A stretch of 37,651 bases of DNA, from assembly GCA_016203535.1 (NCBI GenBank), contig JACQMO010000009.1, forward strand, positions 1 to 37,651. Reading direction: 5' to 3'. The stretch's first letter is position 1, and each line of letters begins with the position of its first letter. The translations under genes were made by a program, and so were the position numbers. Source of the DNA: Candidatus Uhrbacteria bacterium (GTDB lineage Bacteria; Patescibacteriota; Patescibacteriia; 2-12-FULL-60-25). Positions 22,915 to 30,696 of the stretch are shown one piece after another. The notes beneath the pieces were generated by a model. The model was not told the DNA's origin. It was given only the letters and a program-made list of their open reading frames with translations, and searched no databases.

Positions 22915-22950
22915 CCCGGCGCCCCCGACAATGGTGTCGGGGGCGCCGGG
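22915..22950 (+). terminator. Strong GC hairpin after the collagen-like gene
   Basis: CCCGGCGCCCCCGACA (22915-22930), loop ATGG, TGTCGGGGGCGCCGGG (22935-22950): 16 perfect base pairs. The downstream tract is pyrimidine-rich (CTCGCTCTTTCTTCC), not pure T. The rest of the 232-nt gap 22887-23118 holds no gene that I can support; GGAGAGAGAGG about 7 nt before 23119 serves as SD. Confidence 0.7.
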
Positions 22951-23118
22951 GCCGATCTCGCTCTTTCTTCCTAGGTCACCGGAGCAGTTCTTGTTCCGGT
23001 TCCTTCGCAAATCGGTCGTGTCCGCACGGTCGGTTTACAAGGGATCTCGTACGTTTCCAACCAGTTTCCAAGTTCATCAACACAACACACCGCCGTAAGG
23101 CGGAGAGAGAGGCATCAC

Positions 23119-24048
23119 ATGCGCAACGTGATTTGTTTCATTTCGGCTTCGCTCATCGCCTTCGGCTGCTACGCTACGCCGGACGAGAAGAACGACGACG
23201 ACGATTCGTGCGACGCGGACCGCGACGGCTACAGCACGAAGGACTGCGAAGAGAAGGACAAGCCGGAGGACTGCGACGACAACGACAAGTCGACGCAACC
23301 CGAGGCGACCGAGCTCTGCGACGGCGTCGACAACAACTGCGACGGCGACGTGGACGAGGGCTTCGCCTGCGGCCCGGACGCGGACGGCGACGGGGATCCG
23401 GACAAGACGGACTGCGACGACGCCGACAAGACCGTCCACCACGGCGCCGAGGAGGACTGCGACGACGACCTCGACAACGACTGCGACGGCAAGGTCGACT
23501 CCAAGGACTCGGAGTGCAAGACCGGATCCTCCGGTTCGGGTGGCAGTGCGGGTTCGGGTGGGTCGTCCAGCTCGGGCGGAACGTCCGGTTCCGGCGGCAG
23601 CTCAGGTTCGGGCGGTAGCACGGGCGGGGGCTCGGTCACGTCGTGCAGCGTGACCATCAGCTGGCAGCCGGACGCAAGCGACAACGTCAGCTGGGAGCCC
23701 GGCTCCGGAGCCGACATGTGGGTGAACGGCACCTACACGAAGGCCGACGGAAGCTCGGGAGGCGGTTGGGACAAGGCCCACGCCCTCTGCATCCTCGCCA
23801 AGGATCCGAGCCTGAACGTCTGGTCGTGCACGATCCAGGCGCGCGAGGCCGAGGTGCTCTTCACGCTTTCGCTCGACGGAAAGTACTGGTCGTTCGACCA
23901 GTGCTCCTGGAGCGGGAACGGGAAGAACGTCGGTCTCACGACCGTGAAGGCCGGCGGGGTCAGCCAGAACTACTCGTTGGTGGACAACGGGTCGGACGGC
24001 TTCGCCTGCACCTACAACGCCCGCGTCGCCAGCATCGACTGCCCGTAG
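23119..24048 (+). CDS. MopE-like metal-binding lipoprotein
   Basis: 309 residues. Short signal peptide with lipobox (SLIAFGC; acylated Cys-17). Residues about 25-140 are extremely Asp- and Cys-rich, with repeats of the MopE/thrombospondin-type-3 kind: DRDGYSTKDC, LCDGVDNNCDGDVDEG, DADGDGDPDKTDCDDADKTVHHG, DNDCDGKVD. Such loops bind Ca2+ or other metals. A Ser/Gly-rich linker (GSGGSAGSGGSSSSGG and similar) connects to a C-terminal beta-rich domain of about 130 residues with Cys residues (VWSCTIQAREAEVLFTLSLD), perhaps disulfide-bonded. The domain is not recognised. The repeats are common in myxobacterial and other Gram-negative surface proteins. Expected location: outer face of the membrane. 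Confidence 0.75.
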   Translation: MRNVICFISASLIAFGCYATPDEKNDDDDSCDADRDGYSTKDCEEKDKPEDCDDNDKSTQPEATELCDGVDNNCDGDVDEGFACGPDADGDGDPDKTDCDDADKTVHHGAEEDCDDDLDNDCDGKVDSKDSECKTGSSGSGGSAGSGGSSSSGGTSGSGGSSGSGGSTGGGSVTSCSVTISWQPDASDNVSWEPGSGADMWVNGTYTKADGSSGGGWDKAHALCILAKDPSLNVWSCTIQAREAEVLFTLSLDGKYWSFDQCSWSGNGKNVGLTTVKAGGVSQNYSLVDNGSDGFACTYNARVASIDCP

Positions 24049-24074
24049 TCCGTCGCCGACTACGAGCGCTCCGC

Positions 24075-24118
24075 AGCCCTGGCATTTCCTTCACCGGATC
24101 TGCCAGGGCTCTTTTTAT
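24075..24118 (+). terminator. Rho-independent terminator after the MopE-like gene
   Basis: AGCCCTGGCA (24075-24084) pairs with TGCCAGGGCT (24101-24110), followed by CTTTTTATT. Confidence 0.88.
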
Positions 24119-24149
24119 TACTTTTTTCTATCCAAAATATATAGAAGAG

Positions 24150-24225
24150 GACGGGTGACGGGGCGAGTGTCTTCTCGGACCGACTTCCATCGGTCCGAAA
24201 GGCGCGAGCCCCGGCAGGCCCCGTC
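24150..24225 (+). other. Structured motif C (GTGA/GCAGG internal loop)
   Basis: Stem GACGG:CCGTC (24150-24154/24221-24225), internal loop GTGA against GCAGGCC, stem CGGGGC:GCCCCG (24159-24164/24208-24213), apical hairpin CGGACCGA-CTTCCA-TCGGTCCG. Compared with motifs A and B both stems have changed on both sides while the internal loop is kept. No outer stem with the AG/GGT loop is visible here. Confidence 0.65.
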
Positions 24226-24239
24226 CCACCCAGTATCCC

Positions 24240-24269
24240 TTGACATTTCTCCCTTTTTCCTGCTAGATC
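24240..24269 (+). promoter_or_regulatory. Promoter for the proline-rich barrel gene
   Basis: TTGACA (24240-24245), 18-bp spacer, TAGATC (24264-24269); CTAGAT with 17 bp is an alternative. TTGACATTT is shared with the promoter at 21476. AGAAGGACG lies about 8 nt before the ATG at 24315 as SD. Confidence 0.6.
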
Positions 24270-24314
24270 GAGGCAGCCCCTTTCACCCTCAACCCTCGTA
24301 GAAGGACGACACGC

Positions 24315-25445
24315 ATGCCGAGATCATGGATCGTATTGATTCTGGTGGTCGGCGTCGTCTCGGCAGCCGCCGGGACCGCCAATGCCCAGGTGTGTTCACC
24401 GGGGAAGATCAAGAAGGTGACGTGTAACCAGGGCGATCCGCCCGAGTGCGTCACCCGATGCGTCGATGCGCCGCCGGAAGCGCCGAAGCGGCCGACGCGA
24501 CACGCGGCACCGCCGCTGGAAGATCCGTATGCGGCACCGCCGCCGAAGCCGTCTGTGCCCAAGCCGGATCCGCGGTGCAAGCCGGGAGAGTTCGTCTATT
24601 CGGACGAGGACGGCAGCAAGAGCTGCAAGTCCTCGGCCGACATGTACGCCATGCTTCGCGACATCCAGGCGCGCATCAAGGCGCTTCAGGAGAGCGGAGT
24701 CCCGCAGGGCCGGACGGACGAACCCATGCCGCCCCTCTCGCCGGTGCTGAAAGGCGAGCCGGAACCGACCCCGGAGCCGCCTCCGGTTCCGGAGCCACCG
24801 CCTCCCGCGGTGGAGCAGGATCCGATCGCGGCCGAGCTCGCGCGCCTCAACGCGCGTCTCGCGGCGATCGAGAAGCAGTTGTCCGTTCTGCAATCCGTCG
24901 AAAGTCGCGTCGCGGCGCTCGAACAGGAGAAGTTGATCCCGCCCGTGTCCGTCGATACCGCCTCGAAGCCGCGCGGGCCGATCTGGCTCGAGCTTTCCGC
25001 GATCGGGAACGTCCACTCGCTCACGCCCTACGACCAGGTCCTCTGGGCCACGGGCGCGGAGATCGCGGTCCTTCCGACGCTCACCGATCGGTGGGGTCTG
25101 CTCTTCGGCGCGGGTGCCGGCTATGCCGGAGCCGACGACCTGGGCAACAAGCTCTTCGCCGTCTGGGCGACGGCCGGAGCGCAGGCGCAGATCGTCGCGG
25201 ATCTGCATCTCGCGTTCGGTCCGATCATGGAGCTCCGGTTCGACGGCGACCGGAAGGACACGGACTCCTACGGCGGGTTCCTCCAGCCGAAGTACTGCTG
25301 GAGGAAGTACCGCCCGAATGCGCTCTGCGGCGGGATCCGAGCGGCCGTCGAGGCCACGCGGTTCCAGGGCCCGCAGACCGGCGAGCTGTTCACCCGCGCG
25401 GACAGCAGCTTCACCGCCACGCTCGGGTACGGATTCGAGCCATGA
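24315..25445 (+). CDS. Secreted proline-rich, coiled-coil protein with C-terminal beta-barrel-like domain
   Basis: 376 residues. Signal peptide MPRSWIVLILVVGVVSAAAGTANA, then a short Cys-rich part (CSPGKIKKVTC, CVTRC), a Pro-rich region (PPKPSVPKPDPRCKPGE), a helical segment DMYAMLRDIQARIKALQ, a second Pro-rich spacer with PEPPPVPEPPPP, and a coiled coil with heptads AELARLNARLAAIEKQLSVLQ and VESRVAALEQEKL. From about residue 225 beta strands follow (IWLELSAIGNVHSL, WGLLFGAGAGYAGADD, AQIVADLHLAFGPIMELRF), ending TATLGYGFEP. This plan suits a trimeric or barrel-forming outer-membrane protein. It is the last gene of the atypical island and stops 8 nt before a terminator. Function unknown. Confidence 0.65.
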   Translation: MPRSWIVLILVVGVVSAAAGTANAQVCSPGKIKKVTCNQGDPPECVTRCVDAPPEAPKRPTRHAAPPLEDPYAAPPPKPSVPKPDPRCKPGEFVYSDEDGSKSCKSSADMYAMLRDIQARIKALQESGVPQGRTDEPMPPLSPVLKGEPEPTPEPPPVPEPPPPAVEQDPIAAELARLNARLAAIEKQLSVLQSVESRVAALEQEKLIPPVSVDTASKPRGPIWLELSAIGNVHSLTPYDQVLWATGAEIAVLPTLTDRWGLLFGAGAGYAGADDLGNKLFAVWATAGAQAQIVADLHLAFGPIMELRFDGDRKDTDSYGGFLQPKYCWRKYRPNALCGGIRAAVEATRFQGPQTGELFTRADSSFTATLGYGFEP

Positions 25446-25453
25446 CCCTCACT

Positions 25454-25481
25454 CCCTTGTCTTCGGACAAGGGATTTTTTT
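25454..25481 (+). terminator. Rho-independent terminator
   Basis: CCCTTGT (25454-25460), loop CTTCGG, ACAAGGG (25467-25473), tail ATTTTTTT. Confidence 0.88.
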
Positions 25482-25498
25482 ATGTTAGGATGTTCGGC

Positions 25499-26302
25499 AT
25501 GTTGGATGATCTGCTAGACCGGTGGGCGGTGAATCCCGGAACCGGATATTTGTTCATCGGGCCGCGTCGCAGTGAAAAGTTCATTGCCGCGGAACGGTTC
25601 GTCCGCGCGCTGCTCGGCGTGTCGGGAGACGTTGATCTCCGACTTCATCCGGACGCCGTCATCCTCGAGCCCGAGGAAGGGAAGGTCGGTATCTCGGTGG
25701 ACGCGGTGCGGAAAGCGCGAATCCGCCTGTCCGCCCGCCCGTCTCTCGCGCCGCGGCAGATCCTGTTCGCCCCGCAGGCCGACCGGTTGCGGGAGGAGGG
25801 GATGAGCGCGCTCCTGAAAATCCTGGAAGAGCCGCCGGCCGGCGCGGTGTTTCTGTTTGTCGCGGAAGACCTCGGAGCGTTTCCGGCGACCGTGCTGAGC
25901 CGCCTCATGAACGTCCCGTTCGTTGCGCGCGGCAGGCACGTCCCCCGCCCCGACGTCGCGGCAGCCGCGACGGCGTTTTTGGGCGCGCCGTCCGTCGGGA
26001 CACGCATGGAACTCATAGAAATGCTTGCCAAGCGCTGTGACGCCGCCGCGGATCCGACGGAGGAATGGGCGGCCACGTGCGAGGACTGGGGGGAAACATT
26101 CCGCGTCGCGTTGGCCGAGGACCCGAGGACGGCGCTCGTCGCCGGCCAGGCGGTCGTGACGGCGCGTCGATTCGTCGGTGGGCCGCTTTCGCCGCGGCTG
26201 CCTCTTGAGGCGGCGGCCGTTCGGCTCGGATCGGATGATCCGTTCCGGAGCCTTTTTCCCACGCCGATTTCTCCCCCCGTCCCATCTATTTTTCTCGGAT
26301 GA
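25499..26302 (+). CDS. holB: DNA polymerase III delta'-like clamp-loader subunit
   Basis: 267 residues from ATG 25499. The frame is open far upstream through the barrel gene, but TAGGAT at 25486-25491 stands 7 nt before this ATG and the terminator lies just upstream, which fixes the start. The conserved region is LFAPQADRLREEGMSALLKILEEPPAGAVFLF and LGAFPATVLSRL, the sensor and SRC-like motifs of the HolB/DnaX AAA+ family. A P-loop is missing (YLFIGPRRSEKF), as expected for delta', which does not hydrolyse ATP. The zinc-finger Cys set of E. coli HolB is not visible. The protein helps load the sliding clamp, together with the DnaE in this window. The C-terminal helical part is diverged and short. 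Confidence 0.75.
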   Translation: MLDDLLDRWAVNPGTGYLFIGPRRSEKFIAAERFVRALLGVSGDVDLRLHPDAVILEPEEGKVGISVDAVRKARIRLSARPSLAPRQILFAPQADRLREEGMSALLKILEEPPAGAVFLFVAEDLGAFPATVLSRLMNVPFVARGRHVPRPDVAAAATAFLGAPSVGTRMELIEMLAKRCDAAADPTEEWAATCEDWGETFRVALAEDPRTALVAGQAVVTARRFVGGPLSPRLPLEAAAVRLGSDDPFRSLFPTPISPPVPSIFLG

Positions 26303-26319
26303 GGTATACTACGTTCCAT

Positions 26320-27393
26320 ATGAACAGCATCGTGACACGCGTTCTTTTTCCGCTCGCCGCCCTCGTGTTCCTCGGTCAGGGCTGCTTCGGCCCCAGCCAG
26401 CCGAAGGCGACCGGACCCGACGGCGGCGTCTGGAAGACGAAGGATCGCGGACTGGCGTGGGTCAACAAACGCGCGCTCGTAACCGGACCGAAAGTGACGG
26501 CGGACGCGTCGAATTTTTCCGTCGTCGCGATGGCGTTCGATCCGCAGGACGCGAATGCGATCTACGCGGCGACGGCGGAACACGGGTTGGCGTTCTCGCT
26601 CGACGCGGGGGAGTCCTGGCAGATTTCTCGCGCGCTGCCGCAGGGCCGCGTAAACGCCGTGGCGGTGGATTCAAAAAACAAGTGTACGGTCTACGCCGCA
26701 ATGGCAAACAAGATTTTCAAGACGGAAACCTGCACGCGCGACTGGAACCAGATTTTTTTCGACCCGCAAACCAGCAAGCAGTTCACGCAGCTCGTCGTGG
26801 ACTGGTTCAATCCGACGATCCTCTACGCCGGAACGTCCGACGGCGACGTCCTCAAATCGACGGACGCCGGGATTTCATGGCAGGTCGTGAAACGGATCGA
26901 CGGGGTCGGCGTGTCGTCCATGATCATGGATCCGCGCGACTCGCGGCTCCTGTACGTCGGGACGAACGGGGAGGGGATCCTGAAGACGCTCGACGGCGGG
27001 AACACCTGGCTGCAGATCAAGAAACAATTCGGCGACGAGTTCCGCGAAGCGCGCCGCGTGGTCCAGATCGCGCTTGATCCGCGCAATTCAAACATCCTGT
27101 TCGTCGTGTCGAAATTCGGCATCATCCGTTCCGAAGACCAGGGAGAGACGTGGAGCGCCCTGCCGCTTACGTCCCCGCCGGGGACGGTGAAGATCACGGC
27201 CTTGGCCGTGGATCCGACGGACAGCGCAAAACTCATCTATACCGGCCCGGCGACGCTCATCCTCTCGGCGGACGGGGGGAAAACGTGGACCGCGAAGAAG
27301 CTCCCGACGTCCAAAATCGGTTCGACCCTGCTCGTCGATCCCAAAAACGGAGACGTGATCTATCTGGGAACCCAGCCGCCGGAGAAAAAGTAA
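26320..27393 (+). CDS. Beta-propeller (BNR/Ycf48-like) lipoprotein
   Basis: 357 residues from ATG 26320 (a start seven codons earlier is possible). TATACT at 26305-26310 is 9 nt upstream. Signal peptide with lipobox FLGQGC. Asp-box-like repeats of the sialidase/sortilin/Ycf48 type recur about every 40-50 residues: SLDAGESWQI, STDAGISWQV, LDGGNTWLQI, SEDQGETWSA, SADGGKTWTA. This implies a beta propeller of five to seven blades. The sialidase Arg triad is not evident, so a scaffold or binding role outside the cell membrane is more likely than an enzyme. It directly precedes frr by 62 nt. Confidence 0.8.
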   Translation: MNSIVTRVLFPLAALVFLGQGCFGPSQPKATGPDGGVWKTKDRGLAWVNKRALVTGPKVTADASNFSVVAMAFDPQDANAIYAATAEHGLAFSLDAGESWQISRALPQGRVNAVAVDSKNKCTVYAAMANKIFKTETCTRDWNQIFFDPQTSKQFTQLVVDWFNPTILYAGTSDGDVLKSTDAGISWQVVKRIDGVGVSSMIMDPRDSRLLYVGTNGEGILKTLDGGNTWLQIKKQFGDEFREARRVVQIALDPRNSNILFVVSKFGIIRSEDQGETWSALPLTSPPGTVKITALAVDPTDSAKLIYTGPATLILSADGGKTWTAKKLPTSKIGSTLLVDPKNGDVIYLGTQPPEKK

Positions 27394-27455
27394 GCGGGCG
27401 CCCTCTTCCCGTTTGACGACCGCGCCGAAAACTGGCAAGATTTTACGTACCTTTT

Positions 27456-28010
27456 ATGGCAAATCCCATCGAGATCGCCAAGCCGGAATTCGAGCAGACG
27501 ATCGATCATTTTGGAAAAGAATTGCACAACATCCGTTCCGGACGCGCGCATGCGTCGATGGTGGAGCACCTGCTCGTCGACGCGTACGGTTCGGCCATGG
27601 AACTGAAGGGCGTCGCGTCGATCAGCGTGCCGGACGCGAAGACGATCCAGATCGAACCGTGGGACAAGACGCTCGTGAAAGAGATTGAAAAAGCGATCCA
27701 GGCGGCGGGCATCGGCGTGAACCCCGTGACCGCCGGGACGGTGATCCGGCTCAATCTGCCGCCGCTCACCGAGGAAAACCGAAAAACCATCGTGAAGATC
27801 GTGCACCAGAAGGCCGAGCAGGCGCGCATCGGGATCCGGAAAATCCGAGAGAACGTCCGTGAGACGATCTCCGCCGACATGGAAGCCAAGCGGATTTCCG
27901 AGGACGAAAAATTCCGCCTGCAGGATTCGTTGGATAACGTCGTAACCGAATACAACGGGCGCATCGAAGCAATGGCGGCGGAGAAGGAAAAAGACGTCAT
28001 GACCATATGA
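27456..28010 (+). CDS. frr: Ribosome recycling factor
   Basis: 184 residues, standard size. The N-terminal helix FEQTIDHFGKELHNIRSGRAHASMVEHLLVDAYGS contains the RTGRA-like signature; then GVASISVPDAKTIQIEPWDKTLVKEIEKAI, GVNPVTAGTVIRLNLPPLTEENRK and a long C-terminal helix. RRF with EF-G splits post-termination ribosomes. It is followed by glyS after 13 nt, so the two are probably cotranscribed. TACGTA lies 6 nt before the ATG, a poor -10 match. Confidence 0.96.
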   Translation: MANPIEIAKPEFEQTIDHFGKELHNIRSGRAHASMVEHLLVDAYGSAMELKGVASISVPDAKTIQIEPWDKTLVKEIEKAIQAAGIGVNPVTAGTVIRLNLPPLTEENRKTIVKIVHQKAEQARIGIRKIRENVRETISADMEAKRISEDEKFRLQDSLDNVVTEYNGRIEAMAAEKEKDVMTI

Positions 28011-28023
28011 CGAATTCCTGACT

Positions 28024-29412
28024 ATGCCCATTCCTGCCGAACGGAAGATGGACGTGCTCGTGGCGCTCTGTAAGCGGCGGGGATTCGTGTATCCCGATTC
28101 CGAGATTTACGGCGGATTCGCGAACGCGTGGGATTTCGGCCCGTACGGCGTGGAACTCAAGAACAACATCCGTGACGCGTGGTGGGATCGGTTCGTCCGC
28201 GGACGCGAGGACGTCGTCGGCGTGGATACGCCGATCATCCAGCACTCACGGATCTGGGAGGCGTCCGGGCATGTCCAGAATTTTTCCGACCCGCTCGTCG
28301 AGTGCAAGGCCTGCCACAAGCGGTTCCGCGCCGACCATCTGCTCGAGGCCTCGCAGGCCGAGCCGGGATATGACAAGGAACGTCCCGCGAATCTGAGGGA
28401 CATCCGTTGTCCCGAATGCGGCGGCGGGCTCACGGACGTGATGCATTTCAACCTGATGCTGAAGACGTTCATCGGCCCGAAGGAAGAGGCGTCGAACCTG
28501 GCGTACCTCCGGCCGGAGACCGCGGCCGGCATGTTCACGGCTTGGGCGAACATCCGCGACACGATGCGGAAGCGGTTGCCGTTCGGCATCGCGCAGGTCG
28601 GCCGCGCGTTCCGGAACGAGATCACGCCGGGCAATTTCATTTTTCGTCTGCGCGAGTTCGAGCAGATGGAGATCGAATATTTCGTGAAGCCCGAGGACGC
28701 GCCGCGCGCGTTTGACATGTGGCTGGATGCATATAAGGCGTGGGTGCGCGACGTGCTCCGGCTTTCGGACGCGAACGTCCAGTACCGCGAGATCCCGGAT
28801 GCGGAACGCGCGTTCTACTCCGCCCGCTCGATCGATCCGGAATACCTTTTCCCGTTCGGCATGAAAGAGCTTGGAGGACTCGCGAACCGCACGGACTATG
28901 ATTTGTCGCGCCACCAGGAATGTTCAAAGCAAGATTTGCGCATCCTCGATCCGGAAACGAATGAGCGGGTGCTCCCGTACGTGATCGAACCGACGTGGGG
29001 GCTCACCCGGAGCGTTCTCGCGGTGCTCTGCGAACATCTGGACGAGGACCGCGCGCCGACGGCGGACAAGGAAGACGATGAGGCGCGGCTTGTGCTGCGG
29101 CTCCCGCCGCGCCTCGCGCCGGTCAAGGCCGCGATTCTGCCGCTCACGAAGAAGGACGGCCTGCCGGAGATTGCGCGCGAACTGGCGACGAACCTCCATC
29201 GCCGCGGGATCGTCGCCGAGGAGGACGAATCGGGTTCCATCGGCAAGCGTTACCGGCGGCAGGACGAGATCGGCACGCCGTGGTGTTTCACCATCGACCA
29301 TCAGACGACCGAGGACAAGACCGTGACCGTCCGCGACCGCGACGGCATGTCCCAGTCGCGCGTGCCGCTCGCGGATGTCCCCGCGTGGGTCATGGAAAAA
29401 CTTTCCGTATGA
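28024..29412 (+). CDS. glyS: Glycyl-tRNA synthetase, dimeric (alpha2) type
   Basis: 462 residues, single-chain class II enzyme of the eukaryotic/archaeal/Gram-positive type (not GlyQ+GlyS). Starts DVLVALCKRRGFVYPDSEIYGGFANAWDFGPYG, motif 1 region; CKACHKRFRADH and CPECGGG give a four-Cys insertion likely to bind zinc; motif 2 FGIAQVGRAFRNEITPGNFIFRLREFEQMEIEYF; motif 3 EPTWGLTRSVLAVL; C-terminal anticodon-binding domain (RLPPRLAPVKAAILPL). It charges tRNA-Gly. Its stop overlaps the start of the M16 peptidase gene (ATGA), and the run glyS-M16-tpiA-TPR appears to be one operon. Confidence 0.97.
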   Translation: MPIPAERKMDVLVALCKRRGFVYPDSEIYGGFANAWDFGPYGVELKNNIRDAWWDRFVRGREDVVGVDTPIIQHSRIWEASGHVQNFSDPLVECKACHKRFRADHLLEASQAEPGYDKERPANLRDIRCPECGGGLTDVMHFNLMLKTFIGPKEEASNLAYLRPETAAGMFTAWANIRDTMRKRLPFGIAQVGRAFRNEITPGNFIFRLREFEQMEIEYFVKPEDAPRAFDMWLDAYKAWVRDVLRLSDANVQYREIPDAERAFYSARSIDPEYLFPFGMKELGGLANRTDYDLSRHQECSKQDLRILDPETNERVLPYVIEPTWGLTRSVLAVLCEHLDEDRAPTADKEDDEARLVLRLPPRLAPVKAAILPLTKKDGLPEIARELATNLHRRGIVAEEDESGSIGKRYRRQDEIGTPWCFTIDHQTTEDKTVTVRDRDGMSQSRVPLADVPAWVMEKLSV

Positions 29413-30692
29413 AACGTCCGCTCGTTCGCACGCTTGGAAACGGCCTCACGACAATCCTGGTCCCGCAAAAAGGCGCGACCTCCATGACGATCTTCGTCAT
29501 GGTGCGCGTCGGTTCCCGCTACGAAACGCGGCCCATCAACGGGGCGTCTCATTTCATCGAACACCTGATGTTCAAGGGGACGACGCGACGGCCCACGACC
29601 CAAATCCTCACACAGACCATCGACCGGTACGGCGCGGAGTACAACGCGTTTACCGGTAAGGACCTCACGGCGTACTACATCAAGATCGCCGCCGAGCAAA
29701 CGCCGCTTGCGATCGACATGCTGCACGACATGCTGTTCCACTCGCTGTACGATCCCAAGGAAATCGACCGCGAGCGCGGGGTGATCGTCGAGGAGATCAA
29801 CATGTACGAGGACAATCCGCGCATGCATCTGGAGGATCTCCTCGAAGGCGCGCTCTTCCCGGATTCCACGCTCGGCTGGAACATCGCCGGACCGCGCGAG
29901 GTGATCCGGTCGGTCACGCGCGAACAGCTCATCACGTACCGCGATTCCTACTATCACCCGTCGCGCATCACGGTCGTCATCGCGGGAAAGATCCCGGCCG
30001 GGACGTCGTCGCTCCTCCATCAGACGTTCGGGAGCGTCCGTCCCCGTCGCGCCGGCGCGGACGACGCGTTCGCCCGGTTCTGCCCGCCCGCGGACCTGGG
30101 GTTGCCCGTCGCCCTCCAAACCAAGAACACCGAACAGGTGCAGCTCGGCCTTGCGTTCCACGGGCTCCATCTTTCCCATGACGACGCGCCGGCGGCCTCG
30201 CTCCTCGCCACGATCCTCGGCGGCAGCATGTCGTCGCGTCTCTTCATCGAGATCCGCGAACGGCGCGGCCTGTGCTATTCCATCCGGGCGTCGCACGAAT
30301 CGCTCGAAGACACCGGCGTGTTTTCGGTGACCGCCGGACTCGAGAAAAAGCGTTTCCCCGAAGCGGTCGGGGCGATCCTGGGTGAGTTGAAGAAGGCCGT
30401 TCGACGGCCGCCGGCGCCGGAAGAGATCCGCCGCGCCAAGGACCACGTCCGCGGGAAGACGATGCTCGCGTTCGAGGATTCGGCGACGCAGGCGGAGTGG
30501 TACGGGCGCCAGTGGACGTTTTTGGGGCAGGTCGAAACGCCGGACGAGAAAATGAAACGGCTGGAGAAGGTGACCGCCAGGGATGTCCAGCGCGTCGCGA
30601 AGAAACTGTTCGATCCGTCGCATCTCGCCGCTGCGGTGATCGGCCCCTTCCCGGACGCCGCCCCGATCCGCCGGATGCTTCGACAGACATAA
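29409..30692 (+). CDS. M16-family zinc metallopeptidase (PqqL/MPP-like)
   Basis: 427 residues from ATG 29409, overlapping the glyS stop by 4 nt. Begins with LGNGLTTILVPQKGATSMTIFVMVRVGSR and the inverted zinc motif H48-F-I-E51-H52 (SHFIEHLMFKGT). The third zinc ligand is in VIVEEINMYEDNP, probably Glu-129, 76 residues after H52 as in pitrilysin. The C-terminal inactive half carries RGLCYSIRASHESLEDTGVFSV. No signal peptide, so cytoplasmic. The family cleaves peptides within a clam-shell chamber of two similar halves; a single-chain protein of this size would pair as a dimer. Substrates are unknown. Confidence 0.93.
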   Translation: MKRPLVRTLGNGLTTILVPQKGATSMTIFVMVRVGSRYETRPINGASHFIEHLMFKGTTRRPTTQILTQTIDRYGAEYNAFTGKDLTAYYIKIAAEQTPLAIDMLHDMLFHSLYDPKEIDRERGVIVEEINMYEDNPRMHLEDLLEGALFPDSTLGWNIAGPREVIRSVTREQLITYRDSYYHPSRITVVIAGKIPAGTSSLLHQTFGSVRPRRAGADDAFARFCPPADLGLPVALQTKNTEQVQLGLAFHGLHLSHDDAPAASLLATILGGSMSSRLFIEIRERRGLCYSIRASHESLEDTGVFSVTAGLEKKRFPEAVGAILGELKKAVRRPPAPEEIRRAKDHVRGKTMLAFEDSATQAEWYGRQWTFLGQVETPDEKMKRLEKVTARDVQRVAKKLFDPSHLAAAVIGPFPDAAPIRRMLRQT

Positions 30693-30696
30693 CCCT

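Noticed and set aside
24446-25498. Long upstream extension of the holB frame through the barrel gene
   Set aside because: The plus-1 frame shadow of a gene with signal peptide and SD; a terminator and -10 element separate it from the holB start at 25499.
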